A stretch of DNA of 11,824 nt from Candidatus Heimdallarchaeota archaeon (GCA_015522385.1 WAMJ01000017.1:1-11824); one strand, 5' to 3'; shown: positions 1-7,822, numbered from the stretch's first letter. Notes: a model not told the origin generated them from the letters alone. A program made the numbers and translations.

Positions 1-2
1 AC

Positions 3-1073
3 GCAGGGACGCCAGCTAGATACGGAGACCCCACCACGACAACAGTCTACGTCGTGATGGGAGAGACCATAACGATGAAGGTCACTGGAAATGACGCAGA
101 GATATCTATCAACTTTGGAGTTAAGTACAATGGGAACTATACAATTCTCCTCGACCTGAAAGAGGGGGAGTCGGTGACGATGAGATTCGAGGGGTCAAAT
201 AGATTGGACATATATCTTGAGTCGGAGAAGCCGATGACTCTGACAGTCACTAAGACCGGGATTTCACTGGAGAACAGGCTCCGACTTGTTGCGATGGGAG
301 TGACCATGACCGCAGCTTTGATTGTAGAGTGGCTTGTGAAAAGGATGGAACTGTCATTTCCGATCCTCTCCTTCGAGATGAAGAGCATCTCACTCGCGGT
401 TGTATCGCTGGTCTTTCTCATGATCTGGCGGGGGGATAACTTCCTTCCAGGAGGTTCAAGTACCCTAATGGGACTTGAATATTTTCAAAAAAGATACTTT
501 ATGGCGTTTAGAGATGAATTAGGGTTTCCCATCATTCTCCCTCTTATCCTCTCCCTTCACATTAACCGTGTGCTTAAACCAAGAAATATGAAAATGCTCA
601 AGACCTACCCCCTGAGTCCAATCCAGATTTACTTGTCGCGGATAGCTGTATTTCTCTTTGTCTATTTTCCCTTCTTCTCTCTCAGCTTCATTCACCTAAT
701 ATTTGGGAGGGGAACCCTCCTGCAGAACTTCGACGGATTGACCCAAAAGTATATCTTACCAGCGATGGTAGCATTCATCGCCATTCTACTGATCTTCCTG
801 ATCGTCCTGCTCATCGAGGACATGATCAGGATCAGGCCCCTGACACTTAGCGCAACACTCCTCCTTCTTGTGCTCACAGGTCTGGACATTCTCACCTTCT
901 ACCCATTCTATATCTATCACCAGCCGACCAGTTTGGACGATGAAAATGGCTACCTCAACATTCCAGACCTGAAAGAAACAGCCGTTGTTGCAATCTCTAC
1001 AGCACTCATAATGATGACCCTCAACATCCTCTACAGAAGATCGAAGTACTTCCAGAGGAGAGCTCTCGTCTGA
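3..1073 (+). CDS. ABC-2-type transporter permease, 5'-truncated by window edge
   Basis: The frame is open from the first complete codon at 3 to the stop ending at 1073, about 356 residues. The GTG/ATG codons at 54-59 are not the real start: the residues before them align with the paralog at 8361-9506, so the N-terminus lies left of the window. About 90 residues of a polar, beta-rich and probably extracellular domain come first. They are followed by a hydrophobic helix (around 94-112) and several more membrane segments. The stretch KTYPLSPIQIYLSR matches KTYPIDPVRGYLAK of the right-hand permease, and resembles the cytoplasmic coupling segment of ABC-2 permeases. Shared landmarks include ETIxM, YNGN, GESV, LTVT, SFP, the acidic VEDV / IEDM segment, FYPF, and the C-terminal NI(L/M)YR(R/K)S. 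Role by family: membrane half of an ABC transporter or exporter; its ATPase would be upstream, outside the window. Substrate unknown. Confidence 0.75.
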   Translation, partial: AGTPARYGDPTTTTVYVVMGETITMKVTGNDAEISINFGVKYNGNYTILLDLKEGESVTMRFEGSNRLDIYLESEKPMTLTVTKTGISLENRLRLVAMGVTMTAALIVEWLVKRMELSFPILSFEMKSISLAVVSLVFLMIWRGDNFLPGGSSTLMGLEYFQKRYFMAFRDELGFPIILPLILSLHINRVLKPRNMKMLKTYPLSPIQIYLSRIAVFLFVYFPFFSLSFIHLIFGRGTLLQNFDGLTQKYILPAMVAFIAILLIFLIVLLIEDMIRIRPLTLSATLLLLVLTGLDILTFYPFYIYHQPTSLDDENGYLNIPDLKETAVVAISTALIMMTLNILYRRSKYFQRRALV

Positions 1074-1176
1074 TCGAAAGATATACACACCCCATATCAC
1101 GAATATCCTTAGCGTCCAAAGCTCATGTTAAACTTTCAAAAAACTTTTCTCACTACTATTTGATCGAAGGGGCAAG

Positions 1177-1184
1177 ATTAAATA
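1177..1184 (+). promoter_or_regulatory. TATA-like box for the Vps23-like gene
   Basis: ATTAAATA lies in an otherwise mixed sequence, preceded by purine-rich GGCAAG, which could serve as a TFB-recognition element. Its centre is about 31 bases before the ATG at 1212. That would put transcription start near 1206 and leave a leader of about 6 bases. The promoter call is inferred from spacing and composition only. Confidence 0.4.
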
Positions 1185-1211
1185 TGTGGTTTGAGCCATC
1201 TAGGTATAAGT

Positions 1212-1826
1212 ATGGTAGACGACGCGATTCTCGCATATGAAGCGGCCCTGATGTACCAGCACGTCGCGGGGTTCCAACCTGAGAAGAACAGCCTGATGCA
1301 CTGGAAGGCATTTGACTACGACGCCTCCCGGGAGTCGATCAGTATCCACATCAGACTGCAGGACAGTTTTCCCGACGGCCCACCACTGGTGAGCATCATG
1401 TACAGCGACGGGGAACGCTACCCACTGAGGACGAGGAGAGGTGCCCACTGGAGGAGGGACTACCACGTCTACCAGATCGCTATCGAGGCACAGAAGGAGG
1501 CACGGAGGTTCTCCCGTCAGAAGACAAGTGCACCCGTGCAGTCCACCCAGTTCGACCAGCAGATGGTCCGTAATCTCGAGAACCAGAAGAACAGTCTGCT
1601 GCAGATGATCGAGGAGAAGAAGCGGGAGCTGCAGAGCATCAAGGCCAGCGCCGCACCCGTCGACGTGAAGAGTGTCGCCCAGTCATCGCTCACACAGATG
1701 GAGCTGGAACTGGCCGACATCGAGGACAGCTTCAATGACGGGCAGATCGACGTGAAGAAATTCTGCAACGACTGGTTCGAGCTCAGACAACGCCACCTCA
1801 AGCTCTACTACTCACTGAACAACTGA
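1212..1826 (+). CDS. ESCRT-I subunit Vps23/TSG101-like: UEV-like domain, coiled coil, steadiness box
   Basis: 204 residues from ATG 1212. I prefer this start to the in-frame TTG at 1191 because a TATA-like box lies 31 bases upstream and AGGT sits 6 bases before it. Residues 1-100 look like an E2/RWD/UEV fold: an N-terminal helix, strands, the segment FPDGPPLVSI (53-62) matching the Y/F-P-x-x-P-P-x-V signature of E2 and RWD domains, and a closing helix. There is no cysteine in this domain, so it cannot be a conjugating E2; a non-catalytic ubiquitin-binding UEV fits. Residues about 111-145 are heptad-like and rich in E, K, Q and L (coiled coil). Residues 163-204 carry GQIDVKKF, which aligns with GVIDLDVF of the human TSG101 steadiness box as I remember it, followed by a helix of matching spacing. 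Known role: ESCRT-I links ubiquitinated cargo to ESCRT-II/III at membranes. Alternative: a Vps37-like Mod(r) protein, which has a related headpiece. No other ESCRT gene is visible nearby. Confidence 0.68.
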   Translation: MVDDAILAYEAALMYQHVAGFQPEKNSLMHWKAFDYDASRESISIHIRLQDSFPDGPPLVSIMYSDGERYPLRTRRGAHWRRDYHVYQIAIEAQKEARRFSRQKTSAPVQSTQFDQQMVRNLENQKNSLLQMIEEKKRELQSIKASAAPVDVKSVAQSSLTQMELELADIEDSFNDGQIDVKKFCNDWFELRQRHLKLYYSLNN

Positions 1827-2105
1827 TTGAATAATCAAATTAGGCAATTGCATTGGTGCTCTATCTACCAACCTGCAGCGTCTACTTCTGGAAGAAAAAT
1901 TCTTACACCAGGGAGTCAATGCTCTAATGTTGTACTCTAATATATCTGTACAGAACGTATCTGCACTCCAATATGTCAGCACTCTAATGCGCATCTTATG
2001 AACCTGTAAACCACTATTAACGCATGCTAGCAGAACCCACAAGTAGCACTTACAAGTACCTATATGGGCTCCGACAGATTCTAATTCTAAAATTCAAGAA
2101 ATGAT
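1827..2105. other. Convergent intergenic region between Vps23-like gene and rpoA2
   Basis: About 280 bases between two converging genes. I see no convincing coding frame, tRNA or C/D-box RNA, and no strong oligo-T run ending either gene. It is AT-richer than the flanking polymerase gene and holds a small cluster of CTCYAAT heptamers, listed separately. Confidence 0.6.
1922..1988 (+). repeat. Four spaced CTCYAAT heptamers
   Basis: CTCTAAT occurs at 1922-1928, 1935-1941 and 1982-1988, and CTCCAAT at 1966-1972. Spacing is irregular (13, 31 and 16 bases between starts). A looser relative, GCTCTATC, lies near 1856. This could be chance in a low-complexity spacer, a decayed tandem repeat, or protein-binding sites. 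No function can be assigned. Confidence 0.4.
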
Positions 2106-4997
2106 CTAAGCAGCCTTCTTCAACAGATCCTTCTGTGCGTACTTGCGGTAGTCCAGCGAGATCGTGAGATCCACGACTCCAGTACCAAGACTGATCTCTT
2201 GCCCCACGATAACGTTCTCGATGATACCGACGAGGTTGTCACGCTCGCCCTTCGCAGCAGCGTCGAGCAGGTGCTTGACCGTGACCTCGAAGGCCGCCCT
2301 AGCGAGGACCGAGGCGTTCCTACCCGAGATCCCGTGACGTCCGATCTGCTGGATCTCACCACTCTGCGTCATGATGTCAGCGACCAGCAACATGTGCCTC
2401 TCGTCGACCTCAAGGCTCTGCTTCTCCATGACGTTCTGCGCCTCCCGCTTGATGGCATTCCTCGCAGCCTCTATCCCGAGTGTCTCGGCGACCTCATGGA
2501 TGTGGTTGGTGTACGTCCGCTTGGGATCCACTCCCGGGATGCGGAGCAACTCCGTGAACCTGCTACCCTCCGAGGTGATCTCGTAGATTGGGTTGCCGTC
2601 CTCGTTCGTCTTCTTCTTGATCATCACACGGGGGACGTCCTTCAGACCCTTGATGCTAATGTTGATCAGCTTGTCCTTGAGCTTCTGCAGCTCCTGGAGC
2701 GTCGGGCTCTTCTTCTCGTCCGAGTAGATCACGTGGATACGCTCGTCGCTGTCCTTGTCAGTGAGGCACTTCAGCCCAGACCTGCGGTACTCGATCTTCT
2801 TCTTGATGTCCTCGATCGAGATGCCCTTGTCCTCCATCAGGACCTTGTCCAGCACGATCGTAATCTGAAGGTTGACCTGGTCGATGTCTATGCTCTTGGC
2901 CACGCTGTAGATCGTCGTCAGCTCGATGCGCTGTGCGATCTCGTTGGCCACGTCCTCACGAGTACGAGTCGGGTCTTCTGCCACCTTCATGTCGATGTAA
3001 TCCTCGTCCAGCGCGATCGTCATCGTCGGGGTGCTCGGCTTGCGGCGGGCGTCGATAATCTCGATCAGACGGGGTAGACCCAGTGTGACATTCATCTCCC
3101 TCACTCCTGAGAAATGGAAGGTTCGCAGTGTATTGTGCGTCACCAGACCCTCAATGGTCACGAAGTTCTCCACCTCGGGTACGCTGAAGTCATAGACATA
3201 CTCTGTCGGGGATTCTATAGATCTCAGAGAAACGATCTCGTCCCAAAGTACTTCCCCGTAGGCCCCTTTCTTCAGAAGACCCAGCTTATCGGCAACGTCC
3301 AACCCCATCGAATCAGCTTTCTCCTCCATCAGAGTGATAAGCCTTTTCAGGTGTCTTCTCCCGATACGCTGTTTCTTGACCTCCTTGTTGACATCCCTCA
3401 TAGGAATAGAAAGCTCCTGTGCAAGCTCGAGGAGGATGTCACCTATACCGGGGATCATGTCAATGCTGTCATAACTCACTCCCCTCTCAGATAACTGTTT
3501 CTGGACCTCAGCTAATTTTTTAATCCGTGATACCTTGTCAGGAGCTCGAAGTGGAACATTGTCATTAAAGAAGAAGATGTGCTTTGACGGAATCCTAAGA
3601 TTCCAGTACTTCCCATCCGTTCTCCTCGACGAATACACTCCAAACTTGTTGAGGATAAGCGATATACCCTGTATCAGTTCAAGTGATTTCGAGGTTGCAC
3701 GGATCTGTCCCTTATCTACGGAGACGCTTCCGTCACCATCGAAATATCCTGCCAATAGGGATAGGAGGAAGGAATCGGGTGTGTTCAGTATCCAGTCTGC
3801 GACAAATTTCGACGAAGAGCCAGTACCACATATCTTCCTCATAATCGCAGAGAGCAAGGATGAGCTCATGTGGATGGTCTCACTCGGTCCGTATTCACCC
3901 CTACCAACTCTCTTCGAGCAATGAATTCCAAGCTTCTGGGCGAATTTCTCAATCTGGAGTTGGACAGCAGGGGTATTGTTGCTGATGGAGACCGTGGAAT
4001 TAGTACAGTTACCCTTAGCGAGATATATACCCATGAAGTACCCAAATTCTGAATCAAGGGGGATCTGCTCAGGTATCTTAATTGACAGATTAGATGCCGC
4101 TGTCGGATAGACATATCCTGGTACGAGCAGATTGATTTTCCCAGACTTGATCTTCTTCCATAACATCTCTTTTCCAACAGGAACACTGTAAGATCTCCCG
4201 TATTCCGAACGCCAATTCTCTCCTGCTACAACTACCTTCTCAGCTTCAGAGCCGTACCAGATTTCCTCAGTACTGAATAACTCGGAGACATCCAATTCAT
4301 CGATAGGAGAGACAGTTGGGATATTCTGAACCAGTGGTAACCTGTCACCCAGTTTGAGTTCTGACCCTCTAACGGGAACAATCTGGTTGTCACGTCGAAG
4401 GACAAATGAGTGCGAGAATGTGGAGGTGATCTTTCTACCACTTCTTGTCTCGATTTCGAGCAGGTTCCCATTGGGAGGATGTCTACTTACTTGGGAGACA
4501 GTGTGCCAGTCAACCCTCTCGTCATTGTCCAGACCCAGAACTTGGATCTCAAGCTCGGGTACATCTAAGACCTCTGTATCTCTGTTCGCAGAGTCGCCGC
4601 GGTAGGAGCTAATAATCAGGTCAATTAGATCACCTATCTCGACGATCGAGACTCGATCTTTCTGCTTAATAATTACCTTCTCATTACCAGGAAGTGACAT
4701 CTGTGTCCCGGGCTCACCGATGCTCTGTGCGGAGACCACACCCGCGGCGGTCCCAGCGTCCATCTGCGCGAACTTGAACGAGCGGAAGACCTCCTCCACA
4801 ATCTTCTCAAACTGCTCCTGCGTGAGGTGCGTGGACTTCAGCTTGTCGTCGCTGTCCACTCCCTCGATTTCCCTCGCTCTCCTCAGGATCTTCTCCTGCA
4901 TCTCCTCCACCACGGTGATGGGAAGCGCCCGATTCTCCGAGTGGATGTACCGATTGAGCTGTGCCTTGAGATCATTTACCTTGATTTCCTTTGCCAT
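2106..4997 (-). CDS. rpoA2: DNA-directed RNA polymerase subunit A'' (RpoA2), intein-containing precursor
   Basis: 963-residue precursor. After splicing, residues 1-100 joined to 623-963 give a 441-residue A'', somewhat longer than a typical archaeal A''. A'' is the C-terminal part of the largest polymerase subunit and carries part of the trigger loop, the jaw and the C-terminal clamp. Visible family blocks: VVSAQSIGEPGTQM (87-100), TLRTFHFSGV (623-632), EMNVTLGLPRLIEIIDAR, IPGVDPKRTYTNHIHEV, GIEAARNAI, QIGRHGISGRNASVLARAAFE and the terminal VGQEISLGTG region. The leucine and histidine of TLRTFH (L624, H628) correspond to the substrate-contacting trigger-loop residues of Rpb1 (L1081, H1085). 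Starts with ATG one base after the A' stop, with AAGGAGG 9 bases upstream inside rpoA1, so translation is probably coupled. Exteins are GC-rich at third positions; the intein is not. Ends with TAG. Confidence 0.97.
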   Translation of the reverse strand: MAKEIKVNDLKAQLNRYIHSENRALPITVVEEMQEKILRRAREIEGVDSDDKLKSTHLTQEQFEKIVEEVFRSFKFAQMDAGTAAGVVSAQSIGEPGTQMSLPGNEKVIIKQKDRVSIVEIGDLIDLIISSYRGDSANRDTEVLDVPELEIQVLGLDNDERVDWHTVSQVSRHPPNGNLLEIETRSGRKITSTFSHSFVLRRDNQIVPVRGSELKLGDRLPLVQNIPTVSPIDELDVSELFSTEEIWYGSEAEKVVVAGENWRSEYGRSYSVPVGKEMLWKKIKSGKINLLVPGYVYPTAASNLSIKIPEQIPLDSEFGYFMGIYLAKGNCTNSTVSISNNTPAVQLQIEKFAQKLGIHCSKRVGRGEYGPSETIHMSSSLLSAIMRKICGTGSSSKFVADWILNTPDSFLLSLLAGYFDGDGSVSVDKGQIRATSKSLELIQGISLILNKFGVYSSRRTDGKYWNLRIPSKHIFFFNDNVPLRAPDKVSRIKKLAEVQKQLSERGVSYDSIDMIPGIGDILLELAQELSIPMRDVNKEVKKQRIGRRHLKRLITLMEEKADSMGLDVADKLGLLKKGAYGEVLWDEIVSLRSIESPTEYVYDFSVPEVENFVTIEGLVTHNTLRTFHFSGVREMNVTLGLPRLIEIIDARRKPSTPTMTIALDEDYIDMKVAEDPTRTREDVANEIAQRIELTTIYSVAKSIDIDQVNLQITIVLDKVLMEDKGISIEDIKKKIEYRRSGLKCLTDKDSDERIHVIYSDEKKSPTLQELQKLKDKLINISIKGLKDVPRVMIKKKTNEDGNPIYEITSEGSRFTELLRIPGVDPKRTYTNHIHEVAETLGIEAARNAIKREAQNVMEKQSLEVDERHMLLVADIMTQSGEIQQIGRHGISGRNASVLARAAFEVTVKHLLDAAAKGERDNLVGIIENVIVGQEISLGTGVVDLTISLDYRKYAQKDLLKKAA
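3132..4697 (-). mobile_element. Intein in RpoA'' (522 aa) with LAGLIDADG-type homing endonuclease domain
   Basis: Precursor residues 101-622. Splice junctions read GTQM / SLPGNEKV and GLVTHN / TLRTFH, and removal restores the normal A'' sequence. Splicing residues visible: Ser101 as first nucleophile, TFSH (193-196) as the TxxH block B motif, penultimate His621, terminal Asn622, and Thr623 as the +1 nucleophile. This is an ordinary class 1 arrangement using Ser and Thr. The endonuclease domain has two LAGLIDADG blocks: FGYFMGIYLAKG (318-329) and LLAGYFDGDG (414-423). The second keeps its catalytic acid (D422), but the first has Lys328 where Asp or Glu is expected, so DNA cleavage is probably lost. 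IDMIPGIGDIL (512-522) is a segment type seen in archaeal inteins. Two sampled 60-base lines of the intein are about 40-43% GC, against 52-62% in two extein lines, consistent with later acquisition. Methanocaldococcus jannaschii is known to carry inteins in A' and A''; whether its site matches this one was not checked. Confidence 0.95.
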
Positions 4998-4998
4998 C

Positions 4999-7740
4999 TT
5001 ACTGAGCCTCCTTGTCGTTGAGGACCTTCTCCATGATCACGTCGATGTTCACCGAAAGCCCGTTGTCCGACTTGGCCGGGTCTATGTTGTCGTCACCGAA
5101 GACGAACTGGATGATCTCACCCGTCGAGTTCCGAACTGTCTGGTCGTACTTGCTCGACAGATCCTGCATGGCGTTGACCAACCGCCGCTGCATGTATCCC
5201 GAGTTACTTGTACGCACTGCCGTGTCGACCAGACCCTCACGACCACCACAGGCGTGCATGAAGAACTCCACAGGGGACAACCCACTCCTGAAGCTGGCGT
5301 TCACGAAGCCCTTGGCATCCGCCGTGAGGTCACCCCGCTCGAAGTGAGGGAGAGTACGCTCCCGGTAACCACGGCTGATACGGTCACCCCTGACGGACTG
5401 CTGTCCGACACAGGCACTCATCTGAGAGAGGTTGAGCATGTTACCCCTCGCTCCGATCTTGGCCATGATCACAGCGGAGTTGTCCATACCGAGAAACTCT
5501 GCGGATACCTCACCTGCATTGTTCCTGACACTGGACAGGACGTCCTGAATCTTGCCCTCCAACGTCTCGTTCAGTGTCAGACCAGGGATACGTTCTAGCT
5601 TTCCTGCCTTCATGTCATTGATCAATTGCTCCACTTCTTCCTTACCCTCACGGATGACCTCAGCAATCCTCTCCCTGCCCTCCAGTGGTACGTCGACATC
5701 GTCAATACCCATGGAGAAGCCACGGCGGGTGATGTGTACCACCAGCATCCGGGTTATCCCGTCGAGGAAACGCCTCGTGGCGTCCGTCCCGAACTCTTTC
5801 AGAATACGATGAAGCACGCTGTTCGGGACCTCAGCCCCGAAACCACTCTTGTCTATAATACCGCTGATTAACCGACCGTTGCGTATGATCACATAACCCT
5901 CAGTAGGACACGTCTCCTTGGGGCAGGTACGATCCTCCCGATCGCGTGAGCAGGTACATAGCTTGTTCTTCATCTCGTAGTTCAGACCCTTGGGCAGAAG
6001 CATACTAAATAGAAGCTTACCGGACCACATCGGGACTCCGTTCTCGTCCTCTCGGTCAGGGTCAGGCATTTCGTAGATGTCAGCAGCGGTGAGGTATTCG
6101 CTCGCTACATCCCTGTAGACTTGAGTGTCCTTCTTCGTCAGGAAGTACGCCGCTGTGATGAAGTCCTGAATCGCTCCGATGATCGGACCACCGTACCTCG
6201 GTGTACTGATCTGCTCCTGAACCTTCATCAGAGTGTGTGCCTCGGCCCTCGCCTCCTCGCTCTGCGGAACGTGCAGGTTCATCTCGTCACCGTCGAAGTC
6301 CGCATTGTATGGACGACAGACACTTAGATTCAAACGGAACGTCTTGTACGGCATCACCTTGACCTCATGAGCCATGATACTCATCCGGTGAAGAGAGGGC
6401 TGCCTGTTAAATAGCACAATGTCCCCGTCCCTCAGATGACGCTCGATGATGTCACCAGGCTTGAGATTGTCTCGAATGAACGACAGATCTCGGACGAAAC
6501 GCAACGCAACCCTCCTATCACCCTTGAAAATATAATTCACACCAGGATCACCCTTGGGACCCTGAATGACTAACTCCCTCATCTCCTCGATGTTCCACTC
6601 AGTGACTCGCTCAGGAACCGTCAGGATCTCAGCAATCTTCTTCGGAACTCCAACCTGATTGATCGACAATAACGGATCAGGAGAAACCACAGTACGGGCC
6701 GAGAAGTCCACTCGCTTACCCGAAAGATTAGATCGGAAACGACCCTCCTTACCCTTCAACCTCTGTGTCAGCGTCCTAAGTGCCCTGCCCGAACGGTGCC
6801 GTGCCGGAGGAATACCAGAGACCTCATTGTCGAAATATGTCGTGCAGTGGTACTGCAACAGATCCCACAGATCCTCAACTATCAGCTGAGGAGCACCAGA
6901 CTCACGATTCTCAAATAACCTCTGATTAATCCTGATAATGTCCACCAACTTGTGCGTCAGATCATCTTCTGAACGAATCCCAGAATCTAACGTGATCGAG
7001 GGACGAACCGCCACTGGGGGAACTGGAAGAACATCCAGAATCATCCACTCAGGACGGGCATGATTGGTGTCTATCCCAAGCAACAACGCATCATCGTCAG
7101 GAATATTCTTCAACCGATTCTGAACATCCAACGCAGAAATCTTGTCTGTAACCTTATTCCCAGCTGAAGTCTCGTACTCCTCGTAGTAACTCGTTGGCTT
7201 CTCCAAACGAACCTTGTGCTGAATCTCTCCACAATGATAACAACCAAAACTAAAATTCTCATCGTCTCGCTTCGACTTTGGAGGATTGATTAACGAGTCC
7301 CGATTCTTCTTCGCCCTCGCTAAAATCTCCTCTAACTTCACAGAATCTAACGTTCCAGTTGTCTCCTTGCCCTCACGAAGCTCGCGAGCAAGACGACGAA
7401 TCTGCTTCGGCTTCAGCATGATCCGGGAGCAAGAACGACAAATCACTTGCAGAATCTTGTAAATTGTCTTATTAAAGCCGATGTGGATGATGGGACGCTG
7501 TAATTCCAAATGACCGAAGTGTCCAGGGCATGGCCCAAATTTGTTCCTACAGGTGGCACAGCGCTTACCTGGTTCAATAGTACCCAGAGCATTATCCATG
7601 AGTCCTTGAGGGATTGGCATTCCCTCCTCATCATGGGTATCTGGGTTTATTATACGTTGTACAGACATCTTTCGGATCTCATCTGGAGAGAGTAGTCCGA
7701 ATCGGATACCAGCGATTGCTTTGGGGAGACTCATAGGCAT
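4999..7740 (-). CDS. rpoA1: DNA-directed RNA polymerase subunit A' (RpoA1)
   Basis: 913 residues, normal length for archaeal A'. It forms the clamp, active-centre floor and bridge helix of RNA polymerase. Catalytic motif NADFDGD at 479-485, with magnesium-binding D481, D483 and D485. Zinc ligands: C61-x2-C64-x6-C71-x2-H74 near the N-terminus, plus C101-x2-C104 and C167-x2-C170. A further cysteine group (C595, C597, C606, C611) lies in the pore/funnel region. Other blocks: RFRSNLSGKRVDFSARTVVSPDP (334-356), NRQPSLHRMSIMAHEV (445-460), the bridge helix around 760-785, and the start of the trigger-loop region (RTLPHFERGD, 795-804, onward). No intein here. The protein ends shortly after QRRLVNAMQDL, at the usual A'/A'' split. 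The start ATG at 7740 lacks a Shine-Dalgarno match; another Met follows two codons later. Hand counts suggest the 5' third (about 6900-7700, mostly 40-47% GC per sampled line) is poorer in GC than the 3' part (about 60% near 5250). Confidence 0.98.
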   Translation of the reverse strand: MPMSLPKAIAGIRFGLLSPDEIRKMSVQRIINPDTHDEEGMPIPQGLMDNALGTIEPGKRCATCRNKFGPCPGHFGHLELQRPIIHIGFNKTIYKILQVICRSCSRIMLKPKQIRRLARELREGKETTGTLDSVKLEEILARAKKNRDSLINPPKSKRDDENFSFGCYHCGEIQHKVRLEKPTSYYEEYETSAGNKVTDKISALDVQNRLKNIPDDDALLLGIDTNHARPEWMILDVLPVPPVAVRPSITLDSGIRSEDDLTHKLVDIIRINQRLFENRESGAPQLIVEDLWDLLQYHCTTYFDNEVSGIPPARHRSGRALRTLTQRLKGKEGRFRSNLSGKRVDFSARTVVSPDPLLSINQVGVPKKIAEILTVPERVTEWNIEEMRELVIQGPKGDPGVNYIFKGDRRVALRFVRDLSFIRDNLKPGDIIERHLRDGDIVLFNRQPSLHRMSIMAHEVKVMPYKTFRLNLSVCRPYNADFDGDEMNLHVPQSEEARAEAHTLMKVQEQISTPRYGGPIIGAIQDFITAAYFLTKKDTQVYRDVASEYLTAADIYEMPDPDREDENGVPMWSGKLLFSMLLPKGLNYEMKNKLCTCSRDREDRTCPKETCPTEGYVIIRNGRLISGIIDKSGFGAEVPNSVLHRILKEFGTDATRRFLDGITRMLVVHITRRGFSMGIDDVDVPLEGRERIAEVIREGKEEVEQLINDMKAGKLERIPGLTLNETLEGKIQDVLSSVRNNAGEVSAEFLGMDNSAVIMAKIGARGNMLNLSQMSACVGQQSVRGDRISRGYRERTLPHFERGDLTADAKGFVNASFRSGLSPVEFFMHACGGREGLVDTAVRTSNSGYMQRRLVNAMQDLSSKYDQTVRNSTGEIIQFVFGDDNIDPAKSDNGLSVNIDVIMEKVLNDKEAQ
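5007..5013 (-). promoter_or_regulatory. Shine-Dalgarno site for rpoA2 inside the end of rpoA1
   Basis: Reads AAGGAGG on the minus strand, 9 bases before the ATG at 4997 and overlapping the last codons of rpoA1. With a one-base gap between the two genes, it indicates co-translation of A' and A'' in one transcript. Confidence 0.75.
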
Positions 7741-7814
7741 CAGAACATATTATATTTGTGAGCGTTAGCACGGGCTAGGTTACTAGTGCTCGTGAACTTC
7801 CATAAAAAAAAGCC

Positions 7815-7822
7815 GTATTAAA
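7815..7822 (-). promoter_or_regulatory. Candidate TATA box for the rpoA1-rpoA2 transcript
   Basis: TTTAATAC on the minus strand. Its centre is about 78 bases before the A' start, which would leave a leader of roughly 50 bases. The leader could fold AGCA / CTAG against CTAG / TGCT around 7767-7790 with a four-base bulge. An AT-rich stretch right next to the ATG (7746-7757) is too close to be a normal TATA box. Weak assignment. Confidence 0.25.

Noticed and set aside
54..59. GTG/ATG as the true start of the left-edge permease
   Set aside because: The frame is open to the window edge, and the upstream residues align with the extracellular domain of the paralog, so it is a truncated gene.
1191..1211. 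TTG start seven codons upstream for the Vps23-like protein
   Set aside because: The ATG at 1212 has a better Shine-Dalgarno match and fits the TATA-like box; the added residues (MSHLGIS) have no counterpart in the fold.
1812..2042. 76-codon minus frame in the intergenic gap
   Set aside because: It overlaps the end of the Vps23-like gene, has no ribosome site or promoter, and its composition does not look like protein from this genome.
2199..3077. Long + strand frame (292 codons) opposite rpoA2
   Set aside because: Mirror frame of a GC-rich third-position gene; rpoA2 on the other strand is unambiguous, and the translation is composition-driven (D, L, R, V rich).
4720..5598. Second long + strand frame (292 codons) opposite the rpoA1/rpoA2 junction
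   Set aside because: Also an antisense shadow. It spans the end of one certain gene and the start of another and shows no family motif.
7767..7790. Hairpin in the rpoA1 leader as a regulatory RNA
   Set aside because: Only an eight-pair stem with a four-base bulge; too weak to call a riboswitch or attenuator.
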